Assembly: GCA_022385805.1 (NCBI GenBank)
Contig: MU277681.1
Coordinates: 444,160-508,159, forward strand
Direction: 5' to 3'
Length of the DNA stretch: 64,000 nucleotides
Source of the DNA: Pilatotrama ljubarskyi
Lineage: Eukaryota; Basidiomycota; Agaricomycetes; Polyporales; Polyporaceae
Shown here: positions 9,895 through 22,392 of the stretch, in pieces
How the letters are laid out: each line of letters begins with the position of its first letter
Position numbering within the stretch: the first letter of the stretch is position 1
The notes under the pieces: model-generated
Told to the model about the DNA's origin: nothing
The model's input: only the letters and a program-made list of their open reading frames with translations
Databases searched by the model: none
Program-made: the position numbers and the translations under genes

Positions 9895-12737
9895 CTAGTC
9901 GCTATCGAGCACGTACACGCTGCTCTTGATCCTACCGTTCGGATCGGGCTCCATGAATCTCAGCTGGTCCTCGTTCAGATGCGCCGTGCCCTTGCCTTTG
10001 CCCTTGTCCCTGCCTTCGCTCTTGTTCTGCGCCTTACGGGGCCGTACCCGCCGCTCTGACGTCTCCTCTTGCTCCTCCACGCCGCTGCCCTCGTTGCCTT
10101 CGCCGTCATCGTCAACACTTCCATCCTGGTTGCCCATAGTGACGCTTTTTGAGCGGCCTCTGGGCTTGCCCTTCCGCTTGCGCTTGCGAGGCTGCTTCGC
10201 GGGGGCGGCGACAGGAGCAGCAGAAGGCTCAGGCTGCGTATCCGCAGTCGCCATAACCGGAGGCTCCTGGTCCTGGCCATCGGGAACTGCCGTGGTGACG
10301 TGCGCGCTTCGACCGCCGAAACGGGCCCAAAGCGCCTTCTCCGCTTCGACCTCGCGCAAGCGATCGTCCTTCTCGATGTTCTCGTCCTCGAGTAGCTCCG
10401 CGACGAGCGCGACTTCGTCGATCTGTTCCGGTAGGAGGTCCTCTTCGCGCGGCGGCTCGGCGGAGGTGGAGAGTAGGCTGGAGGATGGCCAGGGCATGTA
10501 GACGGCGGGATCGACGATACCATCCTCGTCTGCCTCGGTAAGGTCAAGAGTAGGCGAATTCATGAAGGGAGGGAATAGCATCCGCAAGAGGGGGAGGGGC
10601 TGAAGGGGAGCCTCGTCCTGTACGTTCGCGCGGGGCGCCTCCTGCTCGGCATCGACAGCTTCCCCGTCCGGCAACGAGAATAGCGGCACTTCGGGAGAAA
10701 GAGCGTCCGCGACTTCGTATTCGTCTTGCTCTTCAACCACGTCCTCCTCGCCCTCGACATCCTTCTCAAGCCCGAGCTTCTTGAGCAGACTCGCAAAGTG
10801 CGCACGTTTGTCAAGCGAATCTGCGCCGTACAGCGCGAGGGCGTGCTTCACATTCGCCGCTGAGATATTCTGTACAGGTCATGTATGAGTCCTGCGCCCG
10901 CACGACGCATATGAGATGGAAGCCTGACCTGGTTCTCCTTGATGTGCCACGCTTTCGTCTGCAGCTTGGCGATGCGCTCCTGCTCCCGGAAGGTGATAGC
11001 TCGAGACATGACTTCCGCGACGAACTGCACGACAATGGCGTGCAGGGTCTTGATGGTGTCCACGGATATCTGGGAGCCGACCTCTGGAGGGACGTCGTGC
11101 AATTGGTTGTACGTTCTACACACGACACTCGTGAGCCGAGGAAGCCGCTACGAGGGTGATGGTACTTACTGCATTAGCTTGGAAAGGGATTGAAGGTGGA
11201 ACAACCCAATCCCTTCTTGGTACAACCGCTGCGCGTCGATCCCGATAGACGCGAACTGCGCCTGACGTTTGTACGGAAGTGTCATCCCAGACATTTTCGG
11301 ATGCCGGAACGCCCCGCGTTCCCCTCCGCCGGTCGCTTCCTCCGCCTCATGGGGTAGCGGCGTGTCGACAACCATCGGAGAGCTCCCTGGGGCAGCTTGC
11401 GACTCTGCTCGCGGGAGATCGCTCTTCTTGGGCGGACGTTGCTTCGGTTTCCTACCGGGCTTGAGGCGGCCGGTGTTCTCGTTGGCTACGCCTCCCGCAG
11501 CCTGCGCGCGCTTGCGGCGCATATAGAGGCGCTTCTGGTACCGTCGACGGGAGGCTGGTGACATTGAAGCGACGTCCTCTTCAGGCTCGTCGCCTGCAAT
11601 GGAGCCCTCTTCCATAGGAGCCGAGGTGGAAGGAGGGACAATGACAGCAGATGACAGCAAAGTGGGCGCGGGCTCAGTCGTGAGAGGGTGTTCCGAGGGC
11701 GGGAACGGAGGAGTTGGAAGCTGAAAGTGCGCAGATGACGGATGAAGAGCATAGACTGGCTGTGTGGTAGACGGACCGGGGTCATTCACAGAGGGCGTAG
11801 CAGGCGGTATGTCCGGCTCGGAGGGAGCAGTGAAGGACATAGCGGAGCCGGGGCGAGAGAGCTCCAGTAGTAGAGGGTCGATGAACTCATCACCCTCACC
11901 GAGTGCCGCGGCTCCATCACCAGGAGGAGCGGTGCGTTCGTCGGGCATCTTGAGAAGCGCGCCCTCTCCCTCCAACTTCACTGCAGGCTGGTTTTCGGCA
12001 CCGGCTTCCTGGTCTGCGGGGGCATGCCCTTCCTCGTCCCCCCTAATGATTCTGTCCAGAGCGGCCATGCCAACCTGGTCGAGCGAGTGCCATACGTCCT
12101 CCGCTGTCCACCTTGCCTGTGCCTCCGCAAGCCAAGTCTCGAAATCCTTCCGCCGTTGCTTCTCGCCCTCCCTGTCCCGGTCGTTGGACGCAGTACGGCC
12201 TTCGCCTCTGCGAGCTCGAATAGACTTGCGGCGAGAGGAGATCTCCTCTTCGCGCTTCAAGGCCAATGATGCCTTCTCGGAGACAGGCTCGGAGGCAACA
12301 AGAGCGTCCGCGAGCCGCTCTTCGAGTTGTACCCAGTCTTCTGAGGCTTCGAGTGCGATCGGGAAGTCCTTGCGAGGTACTCTGATGTCTACCGTCTTGT
12401 TGTCTTTACCGACATAGACAGTACGGCGGGAAGCATCCCGAGAAGCATTCTCGAGCAAAGCGAGATAAACACATACGTCGGGAACGGTTTTCGTCTTGAC
12501 CTCCTCGGCGATCAGGTCAGGTCTGAGGCGAGAGTGGACGGAGAGAGCACGGAAGAACGCATCCTTCTCTGCGACAGTCCAGTAGGCATTAGGTGGGTAG
12601 TACGAGGCTGGAAGGGTCTCTGAGCCATCCTTCCCGGCGAGGTGTGCTCGGAAGTCATCGAGGTGCTCGGAGTATAGCGCGAGATAGGCGGGGTCGACCT
12701 CTGGAGTTCTTCCGTCCTCGTCGTCAGAGTTAGGCAT
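9895..12737 (-). CDS. SANT-domain protein resembling RNA polymerase I factor Rrn5
   Basis: Three exons on the minus strand, 12737-11170, 11115-10929 and 10869-9895, keep frame across a 54-base and a 59-base intron and encode about 909 residues. Near residues 45-100 there is a SANT/Myb-like segment: YWTVAEKDAFF, then pairs such as KTKTVPDVCVYLALLE. This resembles the Rrn5 subunit of the yeast upstream activating factor, which helps RNA polymerase I start at rDNA. The second exon and start of the third form a helical stretch (from TIKTLHAIVVQFVAEVMSRA through ANVKHALALYG) that looks histone-fold-like. The rest is acidic and Ser/Pro-rich, with a basic cluster (KQPRKRKRKGKPRGR) near the C-terminus that could be a nuclear localisation signal. 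The SANT assignment is firmer than the Rrn5 identity, which is from memory of the family. Confidence 0.6.
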
Positions 12738-13468
12738 GGAGAGCGAGAGGAGGTCGAAGAGAGGCCGTCATCTCTCCGCGTCCCAGCGCGAGTCGAGTCG
12801 AGGACGCACGGGCAACGGAGCTGCCAGCCAGAAACACAGGGTCGCAGACGAAAGACCGTACTATCAGTGTGAAGAGTACGCCCTGCAAATGTGACGAGGT
12901 AGCAGGCGCCCATAGTTCTATTGCAGCGCCGGCGTCTGCTTCGTTTCCAAGAGCTCAGATATGCCCCGCAGAGGACCACTGCGGCTCACAAAGACCTCTG
13001 CAAATGCGCTTTCATTCTCACAGGCGGGGCGTAAGAAGATGCACCGTAACAGTTCTCGCGTGAATGCTCGTGGCAATTGTATCCGGCAACTCAAGTTGCT
13101 CGTGCCGCATGGGCCACATCGACATACAAAACAATCACGTACAGTGCTAGAAGGAGTGCTAGTTGCGATCACATCGCAAGGGATACCAAGAGTCTTTGCG
13201 GAAGGTGGCCACCGGTCGGTGCCGCCACCACCGCGTTGTTCTTTGAGCAAGCTGCACAAAGGACCGCGCCACTCCGATACGGTATGCGCCCTTTAAATAC
13301 CGCCTCGTCGGGACCCCAGCATCTCTCAAACCTCAACCCTGTACATACCCGCGGTGCACAATCCTCGCTGTTACGCTGCATCCTCAGCCACGCCCACCCT
13401 GACTTAGTAGCAGCCACCGCCCCCGGGTTGCAGACCGACCTTGCGTTTACATTACCACACTCGCCACC
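12738..13468. promoter_or_regulatory. Divergent promoter region of the SANT protein and the gene at 13469
   Basis: The two genes are transcribed away from each other across 731 bases, so both promoters must lie here. I see no extra gene. A GC-rich stretch just before 13469 ends in CACC directly before the ATG, a good fungal start context. Confidence 0.5.
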
Positions 13469-14733
13469 ATGCAGAGCTTCTCTCGCATAATCGCTCGCCC
13501 CGTCCTCAACGGTAGACCGGGGTCAAATGGCGCGGCGAAGACCCCGGAGGGTCTGCCGCCTCTCATAGCCGGTGTTTCTGCTTCGCTCTACGATCCTGTA
13601 AGTCTTGTCTGCCCCAAAGCCAAGCTCTTGCACGACTTACTCACCTTTCGATGAAGCGCGCGACGGGAAACCCCTTGGCTGACCCGAGGATCAAGGCATT
13701 GTGGGAGGTCGATGGCATGGTTACCCAGGGGCGGACGGAGCTCTTCGAACCCTACAAGTATGGCAGCTTCGGCCACCAGTACATCCCTGTCCTCTCCCGG
13801 ACGGATAGCGTGGGCTCGCTGCCGTCCTTGTGTGCCGACGACGGTTCTTCAGATTCGGTCCTCTCCTGGACTCCGCCGCCTCCGGCCCTCGAGTCCCCGC
13901 CTCCCACCGGCTGTTCTAACATGGCCGTTATCGGGTCGCCCCCGTGCATGGACTGCTTCGAGTGCGAGCGACCGGAGGCCCACCCACTCTGGATTCACCA
14001 GCAGCTGGAGGACAGCTGGTACTTGCGCCGCCAGGCGCGCATGCGAGACGGGGATTACCGTGATACGGATAACGAAGAGGACTTCTATCTTGTCGACGAG
14101 CGCATCGTGCCCAACGCCCCGCTCCTCGCCACCCGGCCCCTCCCCGACGTATACGATGCTCCGGCCGTCTTCTTCCCGCCGCCGTCGCCTCCGAAGGCCT
14201 CGGCAGACCTGACGACCGACCAGCGCGTCAGCGCATGGATCGCGAAGGCGCGCTTTGGTGTCAAGCGTTCACGCCGCCTCAGTGAGCGCGTCCGGACTCC
14301 CCCACCGCTCAATGTCTCGGCCATCAGGGCGCACACGCTGCTGACGAAACTGCTTCGCGGCAGCTACGACGTCGAGGTCCGGGACGTCGATGGCTCTGAG
14401 ATCTTGGACGAGTCGGGGTTCGAGGCGGATGACGAAGATGGTTACGACTCTCCCGAGGAGGCCTCCCATGCGCCTCCGCGTGCGCAGAGGGCGAAGGTCC
14501 CCAAGCATTCAGGGCACGTCCTCCCGGCAGGGAAGGAGAATGTACCTCCGAAGCAGGTTCCACCGGCAAGGAAGAGCTACGCAGCGGTGGCCGCTTCAAC
14601 GCGCATGCCGGGTGCCGCTCCGTCGGGCGACGGGAAGAAGGCAGGCTTGGACTCGACGCCGATGGTCCGTGTACGGGAGGCGAAGGATTGGACCAACATG
14701 TTCGAACGCCGAGGCCCTTCCTTGGAGGTGTAG
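13469..14733 (+). CDS. Unrecognised Pro/Ser-rich protein of 401 residues
   Basis: Two exons, 13469-13597 and 13657-14733, flank a 59-base phase-0 intron (donor GTAAGT). I do not recognise a family. The N-terminus looks like a basic leader (MQSFSRIIARPVLNGR), possibly a mitochondrial presequence, but this is weak. Residues about 44-80 are the most ordered part, with LADPRIKALWEVDGM and EPYKYGSFGHQYIP. The middle has a cysteine pair in CMDCFEC and many prolines; an acidic segment, a PAGKENVPP stretch and a conserved-looking end with KDWTNMFERRGP follow. Third positions are strongly C/G-biased like the neighbouring real genes, and the frame is uninterrupted, so it is very likely a true gene, perhaps specific to basidiomycetes. 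Confidence 0.75.
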
Positions 14734-15175
14734 GGTCCTGGGCTCTAGGTAACGAACGTCTGATGATAAGGTAAGTAAGGGCTATCGGGCAGGGATGGCT
14801 GAGCCTGCTCGAGTGCCATAGACTTCACGACTTCAATCTGTATCGCTATACGTCTCTCATTTTCATGCTGTATCTCTGCTGTATCATAGTCTTCCAGTTA
14901 TGCTGATGTAAATCCTGCCGCATACGACGTCAGTGAGCTCATCGTTCGCAATAATAGAGTCACCGTGAATCGACCAAACACGCGAGCGAGGTGAGAATGG
15001 TCGATGCACCGCCGAGTCTGAGCCAGGATGAGTAAGCGCCCAATGACCCAAGAGGGACGCTACACGAGCGCTTGTTACTTAGCACGACTTGCGGAGAACC
15101 TCGACGACGCCGACCGCAGGCCCCTCGTACCTGCTCATTCATTCTCTACACCCTACGACTCCGTGACCTGCAATT
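14734..15175. other. Intergenic region before the Prp6 gene
   Basis: No gene seen in these 442 bases. It holds the 3' flank of the preceding gene and the promoter of Prp6. Confidence 0.55.
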
Positions 15176-18100
15176 ATGGCTGCGAAAGACAAGCCAAACA
15201 AGCTGGCGTTCTTGTCCATGCCCGCCCCGGCATCCTATGTGGCCGGTCTTGGTCGAGGGTAAGCAAAGCACTTGACTATCGTGTCGTTGTGTGCTCATAC
15301 CGTTTCTGTAGTGCTTCTGGTTTCACGACCCGGTCTGATATTGGTCCGGCGCGAGAAGGCCCTTCTGCTGAAGTGATAGCGTGAGTGGCTCCCCTGCTTT
15401 GCCTGTTGTTCAGGTCACTGACCGTGCATGCAGCGAGGCGCAAGCGAGGCGGGGCGAAGAGCCTGAGATCGACCCGGACCAGTTCCAAGACCCTGACAAC
15501 GAATTCGGCCTCTTCGCTGGTACGACGTACGAGGCCGATGATGAAGAGGCCGACAGGATATATGAGCAGGTGGACAAGAACATGGACGCAAGGCGGCGAG
15601 CTCGCAGGTATGTCTCTATCAAGTATGGCCCCCTTCGGACACCTGTTGACAGCTAGCTTACAGAGAGGCCCGGGAGAACGAGGAGCTTGCGAAGCATCGA
15701 GCCGAGCGCCCAAAGATCCAGCAGCAGTTCGCCGACCTGAAGCGCGGCCTAGCGGTCGTCACAGACGAAGAATGGGAGAACATTCCTGAGGTGGGCAATC
15801 TTACGAGGAAAAAGCGTAAAAGGGACGAGAGGTCATTCGTTGTATCCGACAGCGTCATTGTCGGAGACAGGGCTCGGACAGAGTACGAGACCTCGCTGGA
15901 CTCGCGACAACAGGCGGTGCGTACCTCCTCAGCTGTGCTGTATGAACGGGGGAATGCTGACTTACAGCTGCCGCAGACTGGAGGATTTGAGACCCCTGCG
16001 GAGAATGGCACGATCACGAACTTTGCCGAGATGAGCCAGGCTCGTGATAAGATCCTGTCTTTGAAGCTGGACCAGGTCAGTACCGGTGTCACATGTATTC
16101 TCCGGTGAGGTGCTGACATAGCGCCACAGGTATCTGGAACCGCTACGTCTACAGGCCTGCAGACGGCAATAGATCCCAAAGGTTACCTCACTTCGCTCGA
16201 TAGCGTGGTGCTCAAGACAGATGCTGAGATTGGTGACATCAAGCGAGCGCGCATGCTTTTCGACTCGCTCGTCAAGTCCAACCCGAAGCACGCCCCTGGA
16301 TGGATCGCTGCTGCTCGTTTGGAGGAGCATGCTGGCAGGATGGTCGCCGCGCGAAAGATGATCAAGCAGGGTTGCGAGCAATGTCCCAAGAACGAGGACG
16401 TGTGGCTGGAGGCCGCGCGATTGCATGTAGGTCTACTATCTCGTCCTCGGCGATGGATAGGCATCTAAATCTGTGTTGCTCAGAACAACGATGACGCAAA
16501 GGTCATCTTGGCCAACGCCGTCCAACATGTTGGGCAGAGCGTGAAGATCTGGCTGGCTGCCGCCGACTTGGAGCACGATGTCAAAGCGAAGAAACGTGTG
16601 CTGCGGAAAGGTGGGACTCTTCTTTCAGGAATATTGACGCATTGCTGATATTGCTTCTCACAGCCCTCGAACACATTCCCAACTCAGTTCGTCTATGGAA
16701 GGAAACGGTCAACCTGGAATCCTCAGCTGTCGATGCGCGCATCCTGTTGTCGCGCGCCGTCGAGGTCATCCCTCAGTCAGTCGAGCTCTGGCTCGCGCTT
16801 GCTCGCCTGGAGACCCCTGACAAGGCCAAGGCCGTCCTCAACAAGGCTCGTAAGGCCGTTCCCACTAGCCACGAGATCTGGATTGCTGCCGGTCGCTTGC
16901 TGGAGCAAGAGGCTTATGCGACCGAGAAGTCTCCGGAGCAACGTGACAAGGAGTTGGCAGCGGTCGACAAGACCATAGAAGCCGGTGTGCGCGAGCTGCG
17001 CCGCCACCAAGTCCTGCTTACCCGCGAGCAGTGGCTCAAGGAGGCCGAGCGGTGTGAGAACGAAGGCGCGATCCGGACGTGCGAGGCGATTATCAAGGCG
17101 ACGATCGCTATGGACGTCGAGGAGGAGGATCGTCTTGACACTTGGACGAGCGACGCGGAGGCCGCAGAGGCCAAGGGCAACATCGGCGCTGCCCGGGCCA
17201 TTCTCGCCTATGCTCTCAGGGTGTTCCCCGACAAGAAGAGCTTGTGGCGCAAAGCCGCTGATCTCGAGAAGGCCCACGGTACCAGGGAGTCGCTCAACGC
17301 TATCCTCGAGAGGGCGGTGCACCATTGCCCACAGGCAGAAGTCTTGTGGCTTATGTGGGCGAAGGAGAAGTGGCTGGCTGGAGATGTACCCGCCGCTCGC
17401 GAGGTCCTGGAGCGTGCGTTCGTGGCCAACTCGGAGAGCGAGCAGATTTGGTTGGCTGCCGTCAAGCTGGAGGCCGAGAACGGCGAGCTCGATGTGGCGA
17501 GAGAGCTTCTCGTCCGTGCTCGTACCGTGGCGGATACTGAGAGGGTAAGTTGTAACTCAATCCACAAACATGTTCTGTGCTTACCCGCTTGCGCAGATCT
17601 GGATGAAGTCCGCCGTCTTCGAGCGTCAACAAGGTCAGCTCGACACTGCACTCGAGACTCTGTCCACCGCTATCAAGAAGTACCCCAAGTTCGCCAAGCT
17701 GTACATGATCCAAGGGCAGATCCACCAGCAGCGGAGGGACTTCGCTGCCGCGCGTGCGTCGTACGCGGCGGGCATCAAGGCCGTCCCCAAGGACGTCAAC
17801 CTCTGGATTCTCGCGAGCCGGCTCGAAGAAGCTGACGGGAAGAGCATCAAAGCGCGGGCGCTGTTGGACAAGGCGCGCTTGGCGAACCCGGGCAACGACG
17901 TGCTCTGGGCGGAAGCGGTCGGCGTTGAAGAACGCTCCGGAGGCGCTGCCCAAGCAAAGACCGTTCTTGCCAGAGGTAAGTCCAAGCGCTCGATCCATCT
18001 TTGTTTGACTTCGTGATGCTGACCGGACATGATATCATGCAGGGTTGCAAGAGTGCCCGACATCAGGCTTGCTGTGGTCAATGGCGATCTGGGCTGAGCC

Positions 18101-18539
18101 CCGGCCGACGCGCAAAGCGCGTTCGGCTGATGCCCTGCGCAAGGCAGGCAGCGACCCATGGGTGCTCTGCAGCGTCGCGCGGCTGTTCTGGCAGGAACGC
18201 AAGATCGAGAAGGCCCGCCATTGGTTCGAACGCGCTGTGTCCGCGAACGAGAACCCGAGCGACACTTGGGGCGATATCTGGGCATGGTGGCTCAAGTTCG
18301 AGCGGCAGCATGGCACACCGGTGAGCGATATTAGACATGAGCAGTGCTGCTCGCATGTTGCTGACAGATGATTTGCGCTTTTCTTTCTCCCCCAGGAGCA
18401 ACAGGAGGAAGTAATCAAGAAGGCAGTCGCTGCAGAGCCCCGGTACGGGCCTACTTGGCAGCCCATCGCGAAGGACATTGCGAACAGTCGCAAGAGTACG
18501 AGGGAGATACTGGAGCTTGTGGCGAGTGCGCTACACTGA
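15176..18539 (+). CDS. PRP6: Pre-mRNA splicing factor Prp6 (U4/U6.U5 tri-snRNP)
   Basis: Eleven exons (15176-15258, 15312-15380, 15434-15607, 15664-15916, 15968-16075, 16130-16426, 16484-16610, 16664-17544, 17597-17975, 18043-18320, 18396-18539) give 930 residues, normal for Prp6. The N-terminus has the family signature MPAPASYVAGLGRG followed by GFTTRSDIGPAR, then an acidic segment with DPDQFQDPDNEFGLF. The remainder is built of HAT/TPR-type helical repeats with recurring W/A/E patterns such as VWLEAARL, IWLAAVKLE and VLWLMWAKEKW. Prp6 bridges U5 with U4/U6 snRNP in the nucleus. All introns show GT-AG ends and all junctions keep frame; the high intron number matches the style of the window. 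I see no disruption. Confidence 0.96.
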
Positions 18540-19476
18540 GGCGGGGGAGGGACGTCGGTCGGGGTTCTCGCTATGTTCGGTGTGTGTACGATTATGATTG
18601 TGTATCTGATGCGTGCTCGTTCATCAGGGTTGTGCCATCAGCTTTGTGAGCTTGCTGGGCGGGGCCAAGAATGAGTGCTCCTACTGCGCATCCGCAGCTC
18701 GCACCTCGAGGCTGATCGTCCCCCGCTCTCCGTCGTCGCGTGCAGCAGCTCCATGGTTCCAGCTTCGAGTGCGTTCCACGAGATCGACTAGCTGTAAGCT
18801 CTCGTGGAAGATGTCTCGTCGGACACTGAAGCCCAGGCTCGTCCGACGTATGAGCTGCTGGTGAAGCGCTGACCAAACACGCACCGGGGCATCGGACTGC
18901 TCGTGGCCTGAGGTATTCCTGGACCACGGATAGAAATAGCTGGGACTGCGGAGACAACGGACATGCCTTGCGTTCCACGGTTTCGTACGTTAATTGCGCA
19001 GCTTCCACGGATGTGGATCGGTGGGCGCGAGCAGAGCAAGTATACACCATGCTAGACCGCTCTCTGCCCATGGGTGGCAGAACAAGTGTCTTGTGCTCTT
19101 GGCCAATCTTGGCTGCGACCGAGAGTGAGCTGGAATCTGGATATGCGATGCCTGTGCCTGTCAAGAACGAGACGAGGTGCTGGGTGTCCGAGGCGGGCCA
19201 ATGGGAACGCAGAGGAGGACATCCGGCGCCTGGGGAGTGATGAGATTGGATGTGGTTGGTTACCACCGTCGCTGTACCGCCTCTTCGGGAAGCGCACCGA
19301 GCACGATTCATATACCACCCATTTCGTACTCGCCATGCCCTCTGTTGTGACCTCCCTGTCGCGCACCGGTCGAAGGAAGGCTGCACGGTCTCGTCTTGGT
19401 CTCGGATCCTTCTTTCTTGCTATCTGGTATACTCTTCTTTCTCTGCGCAGGTCGCCCGCTATTTGTTATCTTCACG
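18540..19476. other. Intergenic region before the aspartic protease
   Basis: No gene can be supported in these 937 bases. The last 100 bases before 19477 are pyrimidine-rich (runs of CTTCTTTC and CTCTTCTTTCTC), typical of a fungal core promoter or leader, with a CATATACC element near 19309 that could serve as a weak TATA. Confidence 0.5.
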
Positions 19477-21630
19477 ATGTATACGTCTAGCTGGTGTGCC
19501 CTCGTCCTAGTCGTCTTCCCTGCTCTCGTCTCGGCCCTTCCCGTCCCTGGTCAGACGTCCCAGAACCCGAAGAGGGGCGGCGTGGTCCTGCCTTTCATCA
19601 AGCATCCGCGCAGAGTCGCCGTAAGAGATGCTGAACCGGAGGATGGAGACGTCCTGGGCGGCACTGTGGGTCTCGGTGACAGTGCAGATCTGTAAGTGCT
19701 GCTCGGAATTGCGCCTGCGTGATGTACTCAACTGTCTTGCAGTTTCTACACTGTTGCCGTAACGGTAGGGGATTCTACCACTGCCGTGAATCTCGGTGCG
19801 TTCCCTTGCGGATCCGTAAGGGAATTTCCCATACTGAAATAGAGTACAGACACTGGCTCAAGCGACTTATGGGTGATGTCCACTGCATGCCGCACGAAGC
19901 AATGCCGACAGTCCAATGCTAAACCTTACGACGTCTCAAAATCCTTCCGTGCAAGCGGTAACTCCGTTACCCTCAAGTACGGCGACTCCGTCACTGGCAC
20001 GCATGCGAGCGGTCCAGTCGGTCGCGACACGGTCACCCTTGCAGCCTTGACCTTGGAGGACCAAACGCTCGCCGCCGTCAACGATACCGATAACTCTGCT
20101 ATCTCCAACGGCGGTGCTGGTATCCTTGGTCTCGGTTTCCCTGCCCAGAGGTGATGTTTCTGGACGTCTCTGGCATAGCCCGAAGCTAACTTGTTTCTAC
20201 AGCTTCGTGCAAGCGGCTGCTGTGAGCGCAGATGTACGTTCCCTCCGCATTACATGCGGTTTCATGTGCTGAGCTTGTCTATGACAGTTCCCGAGCACCA
20301 CCGGTACCGATACGTTTGTGGAACAGACCGCAAAGTCTGGCCCGCTCGTCTCTCGTCTGATCATGTCCGACATGATTGACGACCCTCTCTTCGCTGTAAG
20401 CCGGATTATGCTAGCTAATATTGGCACCGTGCTCATTGGCGTGTAGATCACTCTGCAACGGGATACCATCGACGTCTCCGGGGAGGGACAGATCACTATC
20501 GGCCAGCTTCCGGAGGGCATCGACAACTCCAGCATCACCTGGGTGCCCGTGCGGCTGTACGACCCTGCCGACGGTGGTCTGCAGGCCCCGTCGTTTGCTC
20601 CCAACGAGAAGTACCCTCTGTGAGTACTGATATTCCGCTTGAGTACAAGTGCTACGCTGACTGGACTGTCGTGAATAGTCGCTGGGAGGTGGATATCGAT
20701 GCTGTCTACCTCGACGGCAAGAAGCTGCCCGACTCCACGCAGCAGCCGAACGGCATCAAGAAGCCCTCCGTTTCTGCGCTCATCGACACTGTAAGTCCGC
20801 ACATCAACGTCATAGCAGCCTTATGCTTACGATGATTGCTACAGGGCAACTCTCTCATCCGCGGCCCTAGCGACGTCGTCAACAGCATTCTCTCGAGCGT
20901 CTCTCCCGCATATGCCGCCGACCCGACCGCCCAGCCTACGCTTCCCTGCGACGACGGCCACAACCTGACGTTCCAGATTGGCGGAAAGCTGTTCCCGGTC
21001 GACCCGCGCGACTTCGTCGCTCAGGCGAAGCGCGGGGACGCGCAGAACTGCGTCGCGAGCAACGTCGTGAGCACGGACCCGCCGAGCGTGGGCGCGCTCT
21101 TCAGCTGGAACCTCGGCGACCCGTTCCTCAAGAGCAACGCGGTGATCTTCTACTACGGCAACCTGACGCACCCCTCGGTCGACCCGCCACGCATGGGCTT
21201 CGTCTCGCTCGTGCCCCAGAACGCCGACGAGCTCTTGGACGACGCTGTTGAAGACGCCCAGAAGGCTGGTGGCGTGTTTGAGAGTACGTCTGGCTTATTG
21301 CGTTCGTGCCATGATGATTGACCCTGTGCGTTCACAGCCAAAGCGGACGCTGCACCGACCGTGAGCAGCCTCATCATCGAGGGCCAGACGGAGGGCACGG
21401 AAACGGCCACGTCTTCAAAACCAGCTGCGACGCCTGCATCGACACCTTCAGGCTCTTCCAAAATTCCTTCTACTCCAACTGCACCTTCAGGTACCGTTGC
21501 TGCGCCCGCCCAGTCGGCATCGCAGTCGAGCGCCGCGTCGCTCTCACATCGTCTGCCCGGGGGCAGCACCATGTGGTACATGCTTTCCCTCCCCACGCTC
21601 TCTTTGCTCGCTTCGTTATGCATTCTGTGA
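19477..21630 (+). CDS. Secreted, probably GPI-anchored pepsin-like aspartic protease (family A1)
   Basis: Nine exons (19477-19691, 19743-19795, 19850-20150, 20203-20233, 20288-20395, 20447-20619, 20679-20790, 20845-21283, 21338-21630) encode 574 residues. A hydrophobic signal peptide occupies about residues 1-21 (ALVLVVFPALVSA). The first catalytic motif DTGSSDLW is at the start of exon 3, with its D codon split by intron 2. The second is DTGNS after LI across the exon 7/8 junction. The tail is rich in Ser, Thr and Pro and ends in a hydrophobic segment (MWYMLSLPTLSLLASLCIL), the layout of a GPI-anchored yapsin-like enzyme at the cell surface. A1 enzymes cut peptide bonds with two aspartates, usually at acidic pH. 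Both aspartates are present, so it should be active. Substrate is unknown. Confidence 0.93.
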
Positions 21631-22392
21631 ATGGCCTACTGTTCTTATACTTTCCTTTGGTCTTCGTCTTCATTCATGGTGCGCTCTAGCATGGTGGACA
21701 TACGGACTCCTGGCGCGCCTGCTGCACGGACAGACGAACGCTTTCGGTAGTGCTACTCGCGCGTATTCTAGTATACCTTTAGTGGAAAAAAGGGTCCTTG
21801 ACGCTACCTCCATCGAAGCTGCCCGAGTCAGAACCCTTTGCGAGGAGCGACCTCCGCAGTGCAGCGACGATACTTTCGGAGAAGCTTATTGGTACAGGCG
21901 CTTCTCTGCCGCGTTTGGTCGCTAATATTAATGCGACCTGGAAGATTGTTCCACAGACTCCACACGGTGACTTGGCCTTTGTGTCCTGCCGTGACTGGTT
22001 CGCCCCCCTCCTCCTTAGCCTGAGACCAGTACAACACTCCACCTGCGTGTGGTGTTCGAGCCCAGTGTTTGTTACTCAGTTGAACATCAGGACAGACTGG
22101 ACTAAGGTAAGTACTAGCGGTGTAAGTCGACGCGGTGGTGACTCAATGTCATGTTCGATACTACAGGCCCACGCAGCACCGCAAGCTCTCGTATATCAAC
22201 AGGTCGCTGTCCAGCTACTCTAGGTCGGCGCAAAGCATCGCTGGATTCTGACGTTCCCTGGGCCGGACATCCGTCCGAACGTTGCACCACTCGTTTGTCT
22301 GCTTTCGGCATGATCGTTCAGGAGAGCGACTGATTCGGCCCTCCAGGAAAGCAGACCCGGCACAAGTGCGCACCCTTCGCCTACTTGTCATC
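21631..22392. other. Intergenic region
   Basis: No convincing gene. A perfect splice donor (GGTAAGTAC) sits near 22107, so part of this could be a spliced 5' leader of the F-box relic that follows, but nothing else supports this. Confidence 0.4.

Noticed and set aside
15276..18500. Minus-strand open frames across the Prp6 gene
   Set aside because: They are shadows of the coding strand; the + strand model has eleven in-phase exons and clear Prp6 motifs.
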